The notes beneath the pieces are model-generated. The model did not search any database and was not told the origin of the DNA. It was given only the letters and a program-made list of their open reading frames with translations. The position numbers and the translations under genes were made by a program. This document shows, in pieces, positions 9,896 through 18,451 of a stretch of DNA of 64,000 nucleotides. Source of the DNA: Parabacteroides sp. 52 (GTDB lineage Bacteria; Bacteroidota; Bacteroidia; Bacteroidales; Tannerellaceae); NCBI RefSeq assembly GCF_010500925.1, contig NZ_QVMG01000002.1:78726-142725 (forward strand), written 5' to 3'. Numbering within the stretch: the stretch's first letter is position 1; each line of letters begins with the position of its first letter.

Positions 9896-10813
9896 ATGAA
9901 AGTACTTATTGCAACCGATAAACCCTTCGCGAAAGTCGCGGTGGATGGTATACGAAAAGTAATAGAAGGTGCCGGTTTCGAACTGGCCCTTCTGGAGAAA
10001 TATACGGAAAAAGCACAGTTGCTCGATGCCGTAAAAGAGGCGCATGCGATTATTATCCGCAGTGATATTGTGGATGCCGAGGTGTTGGACGCAGCCAAGG
10101 AGTTAAAAATCGTGGTACGTGCCGGAGCCGGTTACGACAATGTAGACCTGGCAGCCGCTACCGCCCATGGGGTGGTGGTGATGAATACACCGGGGCAAAA
10201 CTCAAATGCTGTGGCCGAACTGGTTATGGGGATGTTGGTGTACGGCGTGCGTCGCTTCTATAACGGCACAGCCGGTACGGAATTGAAAGGTAAAAAACTG
10301 GGTATCCTGGCTTATGGCAATGTGGGACGGAACGTAGCACGCATTGCCCAAGGTTTCGGTATGGATATCTATGCCTACGACGCCTATACCCCTGTGGCAT
10401 CGATTGAAAAAGATGGAGTGAAAGCTGTTGCTTCGACCGAAGAACTTTTCAGGGAATGTCAGATCGTATCCTTGCATATCCCGGCAACGGCTGAGACAAA
10501 AGGTTCGATCAACTTTGCTCTGATGAACACTTTGCCCAAGGGGGCCATCGTTGTGAATACCGCGCGCAAAGAAGTCATCGACGAAGCCGGACTGACAAAG
10601 ATGTTCGAAGAACGTCCCGACTTTATATACCTTTCGGATATCCAACCGGCCATCCATACCGAGTTGAATGAAAAGTACGGCGACCGTTACTTCGCTACTC
10701 CCAAGAAAATGGGCGCACAAACTGCGGAAGCCAATATCAATGCCGGTATTGCCGCTGCCGAACAGATTGTGGACTTTATTAAAAATGGGAATGAGAAATT
10801 TAAAGTAAACTGA
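9896..10813 (+). CDS. serA: D-3-phosphoglycerate dehydrogenase, short form without ACT domain
   Basis: 305 residues. NAD-dependent 2-hydroxyacid dehydrogenase fold: N-terminal substrate half with VRAGAGYDNVDL (~79-90), a nucleotide-binding motif GILAYGNVGRNVARIA (~139-154), the catalytic Arg region VVNTARKEVID and a His-containing C-terminal part. It oxidises 3-phosphoglycerate to 3-phosphohydroxypyruvate, feeding serC. The protein is about 100 residues shorter than E. coli SerA and lacks the regulatory ACT domain, so feedback inhibition by serine is unlikely through that route. The adjacent serC makes the assignment firm within a broad family. Confidence 0.92.
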   Translation: MKVLIATDKPFAKVAVDGIRKVIEGAGFELALLEKYTEKAQLLDAVKEAHAIIIRSDIVDAEVLDAAKELKIVVRAGAGYDNVDLAAATAHGVVVMNTPGQNSNAVAELVMGMLVYGVRRFYNGTAGTELKGKKLGILAYGNVGRNVARIAQGFGMDIYAYDAYTPVASIEKDGVKAVASTEELFRECQIVSLHIPATAETKGSINFALMNTLPKGAIVVNTARKEVIDEAGLTKMFEERPDFIYLSDIQPAIHTELNEKYGDRYFATPKKMGAQTAEANINAGIAAAEQIVDFIKNGNEKFKVN

Positions 10814-10856
10814 TTATAGTGATTAGTGTTTAGTGATTAGTGTTTAATCGGCAGGA
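10814..10856. repeat. Left heptamer array flanking the S23 gene
   Basis: Directly after the serA stop there is a run of TAGTGAT/TAGTGTT heptamers. It is the inverted counterpart of the ACTAATC/ACTAAAC run at 11205-11269, so the S23 gene is framed by inverted tandem arrays. Confidence 0.85.
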
Positions 10857-10858
10857 TT

Positions 10859-11218
10859 ATGAAACCAGGACCTTTACGAGAGAAAAGCTTTTGTTTTGCC
10901 TTGAGAGTTGTAAGTCTTTACAAATATTTATGTAAAGAAAAAGGGGAATATGTTTTATCCAAACAACTTCTCCGTTCTGGTACAGCTGTAGGTGCATTAC
11001 AACGTGAAAGTGAGTTTGCGGAGAGTAAAATTGACTTTATTCACAAACTGGCAATAGCTCAAAAGGAGTGTAATGAAAGTGTTTATTGGTTGGAGTTGCT
11101 CCATCAGGCAGATTTTATTACAGAAAAAGCCTTTGTTAGCTTAAAGGATAATGCAGAAGAGTTGTTAAGGTTAATAACAGCCAGCATTAAAACTGCTAAA
11201 ACACATACTAATCACTAA
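10859..11218 (+). CDS. Four-helix-bundle protein, S23/IVP family
   Basis: 119 residues, matching the S23-like family first known from proteins encoded in 23S rRNA intervening sequences and structurally related to the Avd accessory protein of diversity-generating retroelements. Family marks are SKQLLRSGTAVGALQRESEFAESKIDFIHKL in outline (LLRS-TSVGAN-type turn at ~40-48) and an amphipathic C-terminal pair of helices with YWLELL. Function is unknown. It sits between serA and the DUF1015 gene, with heptamer arrays of opposite orientation on both sides; the C-terminal TKTHTNH-like codons and stop merge into the right array. It looks like cargo inserted in the serine operon, not a serine enzyme. 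Confidence 0.85.
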   Translation: MKPGPLREKSFCFALRVVSLYKYLCKEKGEYVLSKQLLRSGTAVGALQRESEFAESKIDFIHKLAIAQKECNESVYWLELLHQADFITEKAFVSLKDNAEELLRLITASIKTAKTHTNH

Positions 11219-11269
11219 TCACTCATCACTAAACACTAAACACTAATCGTTAATCACTAATCGTTAGAT
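11205..11269. repeat. Right heptamer array flanking the S23 gene
   Basis: About nine heptamers of the type ACTAATC, ACTAAAC and TTAATCG run from the last codons of the S23 gene to 4 bp before the DUF1015 start codon. Orientation is opposite to the left array. Confidence 0.85.
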
Positions 11270-11272
11270 AAC

Positions 11273-12517
11273 ATGAAAATAAAACCTTTCAAAGGAATAC
11301 GTCCACCCAAGAATTTGATCGAAGAAGTGGCTTCCCGCCCTTATGATGTGTTGAACTCGGAAGAAGCTCGTGCGGAAGCGGCAGGTAATGAGAAGTCTCT
11401 GTATCGTATTATTAAGCCGGAGATCGACTTCCCGGAAGGAATGGACGAACATGATCCGGCTGTTTATCAGAAAGCAGCAGCTAATTTTGCTCTGTTTCAG
11501 GAAAAAGGATGGCTGGTACAGGATGAAAAAGAACATTATTATGTATATGCCCAGACAATGAACGGACGTACGCAGTACGGACTGGTCGTTTGCGCTTATG
11601 TAGAGGATTATATGACGGGCAAGATCAAAAAGCATGAATTGACCCGACGGGATAAAGAGGAAGACCGAATGAAACATGTACGTGTGAATAATGCGAACAT
11701 CGAACCGGTATTCTTTGCTTATCCGGATGATGTCGCGCTCGATTCTATCGTGATGAAATATACGGCTCGTGAACCTGAATATGACTTTGTGGCAAAGTTG
11801 GATGGTTTTGGCCATACTTTCTGGCTGATAGAAGATGAAAAAGATATAGACCGTATCACCGAATTATTTGAACGCATGCCGGCTCTTTATATCGCGGATG
11901 GACATCATCGTTCTGCCGCTGCTGCTCTGGTGGGTAATGAAAAGGCAAAACAGAATCCCAATCACCGGGGGGATGAAGAATATAATTATTTTATGGCTGT
12001 CTGTTTCCCTGCGAATCAGTTGACTATCATCGACTATAATCGTGTGGTGAAAGACCTGAATGGACTGAGTAATGCCGACTTTCTGGCCCGGTTAGAGCAA
12101 AACTTTGAGGTGGAAGATAAAGGAACGGAGATATATAAACCTCAGGCCTTGCATAACTTTGCGCTTTATCTGGATGGAAAATGGTATTCACTGACGGCTA
12201 AGCCGGGAACGTACAATGACAATGATCCGATCGGAGTCTTGGATGTAACCATCTCTTCGAATCTTATATTGGATGAGATCTTGGGGATTAAAGACCTGCG
12301 TTCGGATAAACGGATTGATTTTGTGGGAGGGATTCGTGGTTTAGGCGAATTGAAACAGCGTGTGGATAGCGGCGAGATGAAAGTCGCTTTGGCTTTGTAT
12401 CCTGTTTCGATGAAACAATTGATCGATATAGCGGATACAGGAAATATCATGCCACCGAAGACAACCTGGTTTGAACCTAAACTGCGTTCGGGCTTGGTTA
12501 TCCACAAACTGGATTGA
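11273..12517 (+). CDS. DUF1015 family protein of the serine operon
   Basis: 414 residues. Family start MKIKPFKGIRPP, then ASRPYDVLNSEEARAEA (~22-38), a central HVRVNNANIEPVFFAYPD, and the highly conserved ADGHHRSAAA (~206-215). No classic nucleotide-binding loop is seen. The family is widespread but poorly characterised; in many genomes it sits beside serA and serC, as here, so a role in serine or phosphoserine metabolism (for example handling free serine) is plausible but inferred. It lies about 460 bp after serA only because of the S23 insertion, and 15 bp before the HAD gene. The start ATG directly follows the heptamer array. Confidence 0.85.
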   Translation: MKIKPFKGIRPPKNLIEEVASRPYDVLNSEEARAEAAGNEKSLYRIIKPEIDFPEGMDEHDPAVYQKAAANFALFQEKGWLVQDEKEHYYVYAQTMNGRTQYGLVVCAYVEDYMTGKIKKHELTRRDKEEDRMKHVRVNNANIEPVFFAYPDDVALDSIVMKYTAREPEYDFVAKLDGFGHTFWLIEDEKDIDRITELFERMPALYIADGHHRSAAAALVGNEKAKQNPNHRGDEEYNYFMAVCFPANQLTIIDYNRVVKDLNGLSNADFLARLEQNFEVEDKGTEIYKPQALHNFALYLDGKWYSLTAKPGTYNDNDPIGVLDVTISSNLILDEILGIKDLRSDKRIDFVGGIRGLGELKQRVDSGEMKVALALYPVSMKQLIDIADTGNIMPPKTTWFEPKLRSGLVIHKLD

Positions 12518-12532
12518 GAAAAAGAAAATCGA

Positions 12533-13153
12533 ATGGCAATAAAAAATATCGTTTTTGACTTAGGCGGTGTGATTATCGAGTTGGATACACAGCGGCCTAT
12601 TGATCGTTTCAAGGAAGTAGGGGTGAAGGATGCCGCTGAATTATTGGATCCTTATGAGCAGAAAGGGCTTTTCCTGGAGTTTGAAAATGGAAAGGTAGAT
12701 ATGAACACTTTTCAAAAGGAATTGAGTAAACATGCCGGAAAGCCTTTGACCCTTGAAGAGATCACGTACGGCTGGATGGGTTTTCTACTTCATGTATCCC
12801 AGGAAAAATTGGATTATATGGAAGAACTCCGTCAGCAATACAATGTGTATATCTTAAGCAATACGAATCCGGTCATTATGGGATGGGCCAGAACGCCGGC
12901 ATTTAGTCCGGCCGGTCGCCCGTTGACGGACTATTGTGATAAGATTTATGCATCCTTTGAGATCGGTGTGACAAAGCCTGATGTGCGTATTTTCAACTAT
13001 ATGTTGGCAGATGCCCAACTGATACCAGAAGAGACCTTGTTTGTGGACGATGGAAAAAGAAATGTGGAAGTAGGGGTATCGCTCGGCTTTCATGTATACC
13101 AACCGGCCAATGGAGAGGACTGGAGGGAGAAGGTGGCTTCCCTTCTTGGTTGA
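12533..13153 (+). CDS. HAD-superfamily hydrolase, YihX-like (candidate phosphoserine phosphatase)
   Basis: 206 residues, HAD subfamily IA. Motif I is FDLGGVIIELD (~8-18), with DxG in place of the usual DxD, as in YihX-type members; motif II is LSNTN (~107-111), motif III Lys lies in GVTKPDVRIF (~146-155), and motif IV is FVDDGKRN (~168-175). It is the last gene of the serC-serA-DUF1015 operon. Nothing resembling classical SerB lies in the window, so this phosphatase could take the final step of serine synthesis; YihX-type enzymes hydrolyse sugar phosphates, which is the main alternative. Fold is certain, substrate is a guess. Confidence 0.85.
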   Translation: MAIKNIVFDLGGVIIELDTQRPIDRFKEVGVKDAAELLDPYEQKGLFLEFENGKVDMNTFQKELSKHAGKPLTLEEITYGWMGFLLHVSQEKLDYMEELRQQYNVYILSNTNPVIMGWARTPAFSPAGRPLTDYCDKIYASFEIGVTKPDVRIFNYMLADAQLIPEETLFVDDGKRNVEVGVSLGFHVYQPANGEDWREKVASLLG

Positions 13154-13170
13154 AAAACAAGAGTATATAT

Positions 13171-13217
13171 AAAAAAATACGGAGAATCAGGAGTTATACA
13201 CTCCTTTCTCCGTATTT
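13171..13217. terminator. Bidirectional terminator between the serine operon and galE
   Basis: An A-rich arm with ATACGGAGAA plus AGGAGT pairs with ACTCCT and TTCTCCGTAT, giving a long stem flanked by A and T runs. It separates the convergent HAD and galE genes and can work on both strands. Confidence 0.85.
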
Positions 13218-13257
13218 TTTATTTTATCTTCTATGCGTCGAAACGAATCGTCTTGAT

Positions 13258-14292
13258 TTATTGTATGCCGCGTTCGCGTAGTTTCAATTGCCAGTTCCAG
13301 GCAGTGACTAATGTGTCTTCCACTGTTTCTTTCGCTGTCCAGCCCAATACGGTATTGGCATGTACCGGATTGGCCCATACTTTTTCGATATCTCCTTCGC
13401 GACGGTCTACGATTTTATAAGGCACCTTTACACCGGTTCCTTTTTCAAATGCGTGGATCAATTCAAGAACAGATACGCCCCGGCCGGTTCCCAGGTTGAA
13501 TATTTCCAGTTTTTCGTCGGATTTGTTTTCCAACATACGGTCGATAGCAATCACGTGTGCCTTTGCCAGGTCTACCACATTGATATAGTCGCGGATACAA
13601 GATCCGTCAGGGGTATCATAATCGTCTCCGAATACACTCAATTCTTTGCGGATACCCATGGCTGTTTGCGTGACAAAGGGCACCAGGTTCTGAGGCACTC
13701 CGTTAGGCAGTTCGCCGATCTCAGCGCTGGGATGCGCTCCGATAGGATTGAAGTAACGCAGGATAATGCTTTTGAATGGGAGGTCTGCATGGATGCAATC
13801 CCGGATGATTTCTTCGTTGATCTGCTTGGTATTTCCGTAAGGAGAAAGTGCCGGTTTGATAGGGGCGTCTTCTGTTACTGGAAGAATATCGGGTTGTCCG
13901 TATACCGTACAAGAAGAAGAGAACACGATCCCGTCAATATGAAACTCGGGCATTAGGTCCAGGAGGTTGACCAGGGTTACAAGATTGTTTCTGTAATATA
14001 ATAAAGGTTTGTGAACGGATTCTCCAACGGCTTTACTGGCAGCGAAATGAATGATGCCTTTGATGCCGGGATTCTCTTTCAATACGTTGCGAACACCTTC
14101 TTTATCGTTCAGGTCAAGCTGGGCAAATACCGGACGGATACCCGATATTTTCTCAATGCCGTCTAATACTTCGATGTTAGAGTTGGATAGGTTGTCGATG
14201 ATAACGACTTCGTAACCTGCATTTTGCAGTTCCACCACAGTGTGTGAGCCGATATATCCGGTTCCTCCTGTTACTAAGATTTTCTTCTTCAT
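13258..14292 (-). CDS. galE: UDP-glucose 4-epimerase
   Basis: 344 residues. Extended SDR enzyme: Rossmann motif GGTGYIGSHT (~8-17), DNLSNS at ~35, the SSSCTVYG segment with catalytic Ser/Thr, and the YGNTK form of YxxxK (~152-156). It interconverts UDP-glucose and UDP-galactose for surface polysaccharides and galactose use. It begins 30 bp after the rnfA stop on the same strand with no terminator in between, so it probably rides on the rnf transcript, although the functions are unrelated. Confidence 0.96.
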   Translation of the reverse strand: MKKKILVTGGTGYIGSHTVVELQNAGYEVVIIDNLSNSNIEVLDGIEKISGIRPVFAQLDLNDKEGVRNVLKENPGIKGIIHFAASKAVGESVHKPLLYYRNNLVTLVNLLDLMPEFHIDGIVFSSSCTVYGQPDILPVTEDAPIKPALSPYGNTKQINEEIIRDCIHADLPFKSIILRYFNPIGAHPSAEIGELPNGVPQNLVPFVTQTAMGIRKELSVFGDDYDTPDGSCIRDYINVVDLAKAHVIAIDRMLENKSDEKLEIFNLGTGRGVSVLELIHAFEKGTGVKVPYKIVDRREGDIEKVWANPVHANTVLGWTAKETVEDTLVTAWNWQLKLRERGIQ

Positions 14293-14322
14293 TTTGGTTG
14301 TTATTTTAGATCATCATGATGA

Positions 14323-14895
14323 TTATACAATACCCGAGAAGCCCATGAAGGCCATTGCCAGTAAACCGGCAGTGATAAGGGCTATAGGAGTACCTTTCAT
14401 GCCTTTCGGAACATGGGTCATCTCCAGTTGTTCTCTTATGCCTGCAAAGATAATCAAAGCTAAAGCAAATCCAATAGCCGTAGAAGCGGCATATACGATT
14501 GCTTGTAATAAATTATAATCTTTTTGAATAACCAGGATGGCTACCCCGAGTACGCAACAGTTCGTTGTGATCAACGGAAGGAATACGCCTAACGCCTGGT
14601 ATAAGGCAGGGGATACTTTCTTGAGTACAATCTCCATCAATTGCACCAAGGCGGCAATGACAAGGATAAAAGATATGGTTTGCAGGTATCCCAGTCCATA
14701 GGCATCCAATACATATTTCTGAATCAGAAAAGTAACCAGGGTGGCAATCGTCAATACAAATGTTACGGCAGCTCCCATTCCAATCGCTGTATCGACCTTT
14801 TTAGATACACCCAAGAAAGGGCATATGCCTAAGAATTGTGCCAATACGACATTATTTACAAATACAGCGGCTATAAATATCAATATATATTCCAT
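14323..14895 (-). CDS. rnfA: Rnf electron-transport complex subunit RnfA
   Basis: 190 residues, six predicted membrane helices. Family marks: NNVVLAQFLGICPFLGVSK (~14-32) near the N-terminus and the mirrored TTNCCVLGVAIL (~110-121). RnfA and RnfE are paralogous membrane subunits with inverted topology that hold a shared [2Fe-2S] cluster using these Cys-containing half-helices. The complex couples ferredoxin oxidation and NAD+ reduction to ion pumping across the inner membrane. Last rnf gene of the operon, 14 bp after rnfE. Confidence 0.96.
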   Translation of the reverse strand: MEYILIFIAAVFVNNVVLAQFLGICPFLGVSKKVDTAIGMGAAVTFVLTIATLVTFLIQKYVLDAYGLGYLQTISFILVIAALVQLMEIVLKKVSPALYQALGVFLPLITTNCCVLGVAILVIQKDYNLLQAIVYAASTAIGFALALIIFAGIREQLEMTHVPKGMKGTPIALITAGLLAMAFMGFSGIV

Positions 14896-14909
14896 AACTC
14901 AGATTTATT

Positions 14910-15497
14910 TTAGGATACTTTTCGTAATTTATTAACAAGGGCAATCAGGAATCCCAAAGCGATGAAAGCACCCGGTGCAAGAACAAAGATAAGAGCACCG
15001 AACTCTTCCGGCATAATGGTCAGGTTAAATAATTTTCCTGTTCCCAATAGTTCGCGTACAGAGCCTAACAATGTCAAGGCGAGTGTGAAACCTAATCCAA
15101 TACCAATGCCGTCCAGGGCAGAGGCAAACACTCCGTTTTTGGCGGCAAAGGCCTCGGCGCGTCCCAGGATAATACAGTTTACAACAATCAGGGGAATAAA
15201 GATACCCAGGCTGGCGTATAATGCCGGCACGAAGGCTTCCATGCTCATCTGCAAGACGGTTACAAACGAAGCAATTACAACAATATAACAAGGTATACGT
15301 ACCTGGTCGGGGATCAGGTTTTTAAGTGCGGATATCACGGAATTGGTACAGATCAGTACAAATGTTGTAGCCAATCCCATTCCTAACCCGTTGATCGCGG
15401 AAGAGGTAGTCCCTAAGGTAGGACACATTCCCAATAATAATACAAATATAGGATTCTCTTTCAGGATTCCGTTTGTCAATGTTTTTAGATGGTTCAT
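14910..15497 (-). CDS. rnfE: Rnf electron-transport complex subunit RnfE
   Basis: 195 residues, six predicted membrane helices. It has the RnfE signatures GILKENPIFVLLLGMCPTLG (~10-29) and VNCIILGRAEAFA (~108-120), where the Cys residues mirror those of RnfA. It is a core inner-membrane subunit of the Rnf complex. The start overlaps the rnfG stop by 4 bp, which indicates coupled translation. Confidence 0.96.
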   Translation of the reverse strand: MNHLKTLTNGILKENPIFVLLLGMCPTLGTTSSAINGLGMGLATTFVLICTNSVISALKNLIPDQVRIPCYIVVIASFVTVLQMSMEAFVPALYASLGIFIPLIVVNCIILGRAEAFAAKNGVFASALDGIGIGLGFTLALTLLGSVRELLGTGKLFNLTIMPEEFGALIFVLAPGAFIALGFLIALVNKLRKVS

Positions 15498-16135
15498 TCG
15501 ATCCCTCCTTCCTTTGTTTCTGTTGATTCTGTCGCGGTGGTAGCCCCTGTTTGGCTGTCCGTTCCTTTGTAAGCACTGTATGCACGGTTGATGCTATGCA
15601 GGAAAGCCCGGCTGGTGATGGTAGAAGCGGTTATCGCATCTACATCTCCACCATCTTTACTCACGCTCAGGTTGCCCTGAGACAAGGAGCGCCCGATCAC
15701 GCTCTGTTTGTTTTTGTCTGTACGGAACCATTCCTGCATCTTGGAACCCAAACCGGGGGTTTCTGCATGTTGAAGAACGGAATAGTTTACCAATGTACCG
15801 GCGGTATCGAATCCAACGATCACCTGGATCTCTCCATTGAATCCGTTTCTGCTGTTGCTTTCTACGGCAACACCTACGGCTTTACCCTCTTTGGTCGCCG
15901 GATAAATGGTTAATGAATCCCCTTCTGTGGTGACAGCATTATAAGCCTCTGTTAACGGGTTGTTATCGTATGGCGGTACCACTTCTTTGATGGCATTTTC
16001 TAAAGCCGCCGCCTTGGATAAGGCAATGGGACCGGCGGTATACATATTTGCTGTGGCCAGGATAGCACCTGCGCAGAGCGAGATGATCGTCAGCGACAGA
16101 AACATATTAGGCAAAGTTGATTTTAGTTTTTCCAT
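15494..16135 (-). CDS. rnfG: Rnf electron-transport complex subunit RnfG (flavoprotein)
   Basis: 213 residues. One N-terminal membrane helix (LPNMFLSLTIISLCAGAILA) and a periplasmic FMN-binding domain. The covalent flavinylation motif is DAITASTITS (~172-181), with the acceptor Thr in the AST step; attachment needs an ApbE-type transferase, which is not in this window. The C-terminal tail is low-complexity and rich in Thr and Glu (SQTGATTATESTETKE). Tight overlap with rnfE and a 2-bp gap from rnfD confirm operon membership. Confidence 0.95.
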   Translation of the reverse strand: MEKLKSTLPNMFLSLTIISLCAGAILATANMYTAGPIALSKAAALENAIKEVVPPYDNNPLTEAYNAVTTEGDSLTIYPATKEGKAVGVAVESNSRNGFNGEIQVIVGFDTAGTLVNYSVLQHAETPGLGSKMQEWFRTDKNKQSVIGRSLSQGNLSVSKDGGDVDAITASTITSRAFLHSINRAYSAYKGTDSQTGATTATESTETKEGGIE

Positions 16136-16137
16136 GC

Positions 16138-17097
16138 TTATTTTCCTCCGAAGTGTTTAGGTTTCATATAGCTGTTGATAAGCGGAGTAAGTGCATTCAT
16201 TATCAGAATAGCGAATGACATACCTTCCGGATAGGAACCGAAAAGACGTATCACTGTGGTCAGTACACCTATACCTATACCGTATACGATCATGCCGCTT
16301 TTACTCATAGGCGAAGTGACATAGTCGGTAGCCATAAAGATAGCTCCCAATAACAGACCGCCGGATAAAAGGTGAATCAGCGGATTGGCGTATACAGTCG
16401 GATTTACACTGTGCATAATACCGGTAAAGACAAGAACGGTTCCCAGAATAGCAACAGGTATATGCCAGGTAATGATTTTGCGTACCAACATAAAGATCAA
16501 GCCCAGGATAAGAGCGATAGCCCCTACTTCTCCGAGGCTGCCTCCCATATCTCCCCATAACATATTCATGTAAGAGGGCAGATTTTCCGTACCTCCTTTA
16601 AGCATGGAAAGCACCGTTGCTCCGGTTTGAGCATCTGTGTAATGCATTGACATCACCTCCGGCACCGGCCAGGTAGTCATCTGTGCCGGGAAAGAGATCA
16701 ACAGGAAGACACGACCGACCAAGGCCGGGTTCAATATATTATTCCCTAATCCTCCGAACGGCATTTTACCGATACCGATCGCTGCCAGTGCACCGATAAG
16801 AATGATCCATACCGGCAGGTTCGAGGGTAGGTTGAATGCCAGGAGCAAGCCGGTAAGAATAGCCGAACCGTCATAGATTGTCGGTTCTTTTTTCATCATG
16901 AACTTTTGGATCAGGTATTCGAAGCACACACAGGATGCAACCGAGACAAGGGTTACAATCAATGCACCCAATCCAAAATAGTAAAGTGATACCAGGAAAG
17001 CCGGAATAAGGGCTATCAATACACCATACATGTTTTTCTTTATGCTGTCACCTCCATGAATATGCGGGGAAGGCGATACGTATAATTTATTCTCCAT
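16138..17097 (-). CDS. rnfD: Rnf electron-transport complex subunit RnfD
   Basis: 319 residues, about ten membrane helices. SPSPHIHGGDSIKKNMYGVL at the N-terminus is the NqrB/RnfD signature. The flavinylation motif DAQTGATVLS (~158-167) places covalent FMN on the Thr of the GAT triplet. RnfD is homologous to NqrB and is the candidate ion-translocating subunit. Gap to rnfC is 11 bp. Confidence 0.96.
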   Translation of the reverse strand: MENKLYVSPSPHIHGGDSIKKNMYGVLIALIPAFLVSLYYFGLGALIVTLVSVASCVCFEYLIQKFMMKKEPTIYDGSAILTGLLLAFNLPSNLPVWIILIGALAAIGIGKMPFGGLGNNILNPALVGRVFLLISFPAQMTTWPVPEVMSMHYTDAQTGATVLSMLKGGTENLPSYMNMLWGDMGGSLGEVGAIALILGLIFMLVRKIITWHIPVAILGTVLVFTGIMHSVNPTVYANPLIHLLSGGLLLGAIFMATDYVTSPMSKSGMIVYGIGIGVLTTVIRLFGSYPEGMSFAILIMNALTPLINSYMKPKHFGGK

Positions 17098-17108
17098 ATT
17101 CCGTTTGT

Positions 17109-18440
17109 TTATGATTTGCGTGCGCGTATGATACCCATTACTTTCCCTTTTCCATAGCGGATGTGATCCAATAAAGGACGGTTGGCAGGGCAGGTATAAC
17201 TACATGAACCACATTCGATACAGTCTGTGATATGATTTTTCTCTGCGAGATCCCATTGGGTAAACTCGGTAGCTGTCATTAATTGTGTCGGGTTCAATCC
17301 CATCGGGCAGGCACTCACACATTTGGCACAGCGGATACAGTTTTCCATTGGTTTGCGTACAGCCTCCTTTTCGGATAGGATCAGGATGCCGGAGCTTCCT
17401 TTTGTCACCGGAACTTCGGTGTTGACAAGTGCTTTTCCCATCATTGGTCCTCCACCGATAATCTTACCTGTACGGGGAGGCAGTCCACCGGCAGCCTCTA
17501 TCAATTCGGTGATGGGGGTGCCCAGGCGTACCAGGAAGTTGGAGGGGTTCGCCACCTCTTTCCCTGTAACGGTTACTACCCGTTCGATCAGCGGTTTGTT
17601 CTTTATGACAGCTTCGTATACGGCAAAGGCAGTTCCTACATTTTGCACTACCGCTCCTTCTGAGATGGGGAGTGCTCCGCTCTTCACTTGTCGGCGAATG
17701 ATGGAGTCGATGAGTTGCTTTTCACCTCCTTGTGGATATTGTGTCTTTAAAGGTTGTATTTCTATCCCTTTGTATTCGACTGCCAGCTTCTGCAGATGGG
17801 CAATGGCGTCTTTTTTATTGTTTTCGATACCGATGACGGCTTTTGTCACATGGATCGCCTTCATCAGGAGGCTGGTGCCGATCAGTACTTCTTCGCCTTT
17901 CTCCATCATCAACATATGGTCGGAGGTAAGGAAGGGTTCACATTCGGCTGCATTGATAATAAGTATCTCCGCCTTATTGCCGGGAGGAGGTGTCAGTTTT
18001 ACCTGTGTGGGGAATGTGGCACCGCCTAGACCCACAATGCCGGCCTCGGCAACCCGCTTGATGATCTCTTCTGCAGTCAGGGAGGTCGTCTTTACAATCG
18101 TTTCACTTCTGTCGATCGATTCTTCCCATTCATCCCCTTCAACATCGATATAAATGGCCATGCGGCGATATCCACTGGCATCCAGTGCATTGTCTATCTT
18201 GTTTACTTTCCCCGAAACGGAAGAGTGTATGTTGGCAGATACAAATCCGGTGGCTTGTGCCAATAATGTACCTACTTTCACCAAATCTCCTTTTTTGACA
18301 ACAGCTGTTGCCGGTGCTCCGATATGTTGACTGAGCGGAACGATTACTTGTTGGGGTAATGCCAAAGGAGTAATCTTTTTCCCTGCCGACAATTTGTTTT
18401 CGGGTGGATGTATACCTCCGATGCGAAATGTCTTTAGCAT
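17109..18440 (-). CDS. rnfC: Rnf electron-transport complex subunit RnfC
   Basis: 443 residues. N-terminal barrel-sandwich segment (FRIGGIHPPENK), the NADH/FMN-binding core GVVGLGGATFPTQVK-like (~118-132) and TGKIIGGGPMMGK, and two C-terminal four-Cys clusters, CIRCAKCVSACP near 368 and CIECGSCSYTCP near 407, each binding [4Fe-4S]. It is the peripheral NADH-dehydrogenase-like subunit on the cytoplasmic side. Compact relative to E. coli RsxC because the long repeat tail is missing. Confidence 0.96.
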   Translation of the reverse strand: MLKTFRIGGIHPPENKLSAGKKITPLALPQQVIVPLSQHIGAPATAVVKKGDLVKVGTLLAQATGFVSANIHSSVSGKVNKIDNALDASGYRRMAIYIDVEGDEWEESIDRSETIVKTTSLTAEEIIKRVAEAGIVGLGGATFPTQVKLTPPPGNKAEILIINAAECEPFLTSDHMLMMEKGEEVLIGTSLLMKAIHVTKAVIGIENNKKDAIAHLQKLAVEYKGIEIQPLKTQYPQGGEKQLIDSIIRRQVKSGALPISEGAVVQNVGTAFAVYEAVIKNKPLIERVVTVTGKEVANPSNFLVRLGTPITELIEAAGGLPPRTGKIIGGGPMMGKALVNTEVPVTKGSSGILILSEKEAVRKPMENCIRCAKCVSACPMGLNPTQLMTATEFTQWDLAEKNHITDCIECGSCSYTCPANRPLLDHIRYGKGKVMGIIRARKS

Positions 18441-18451
18441 ACTATTCGATT

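Noticed and set aside
10814..11269. Diversity-generating retroelement around the S23/Avd-like gene
   Set aside because: No reverse transcriptase and no template/variable repeat pair is present in the window.
17323..18153. 276-residue plus-strand frame over rnfC
   Set aside because: Antisense of rnfC; Ser/Thr-rich shadow without family similarity.
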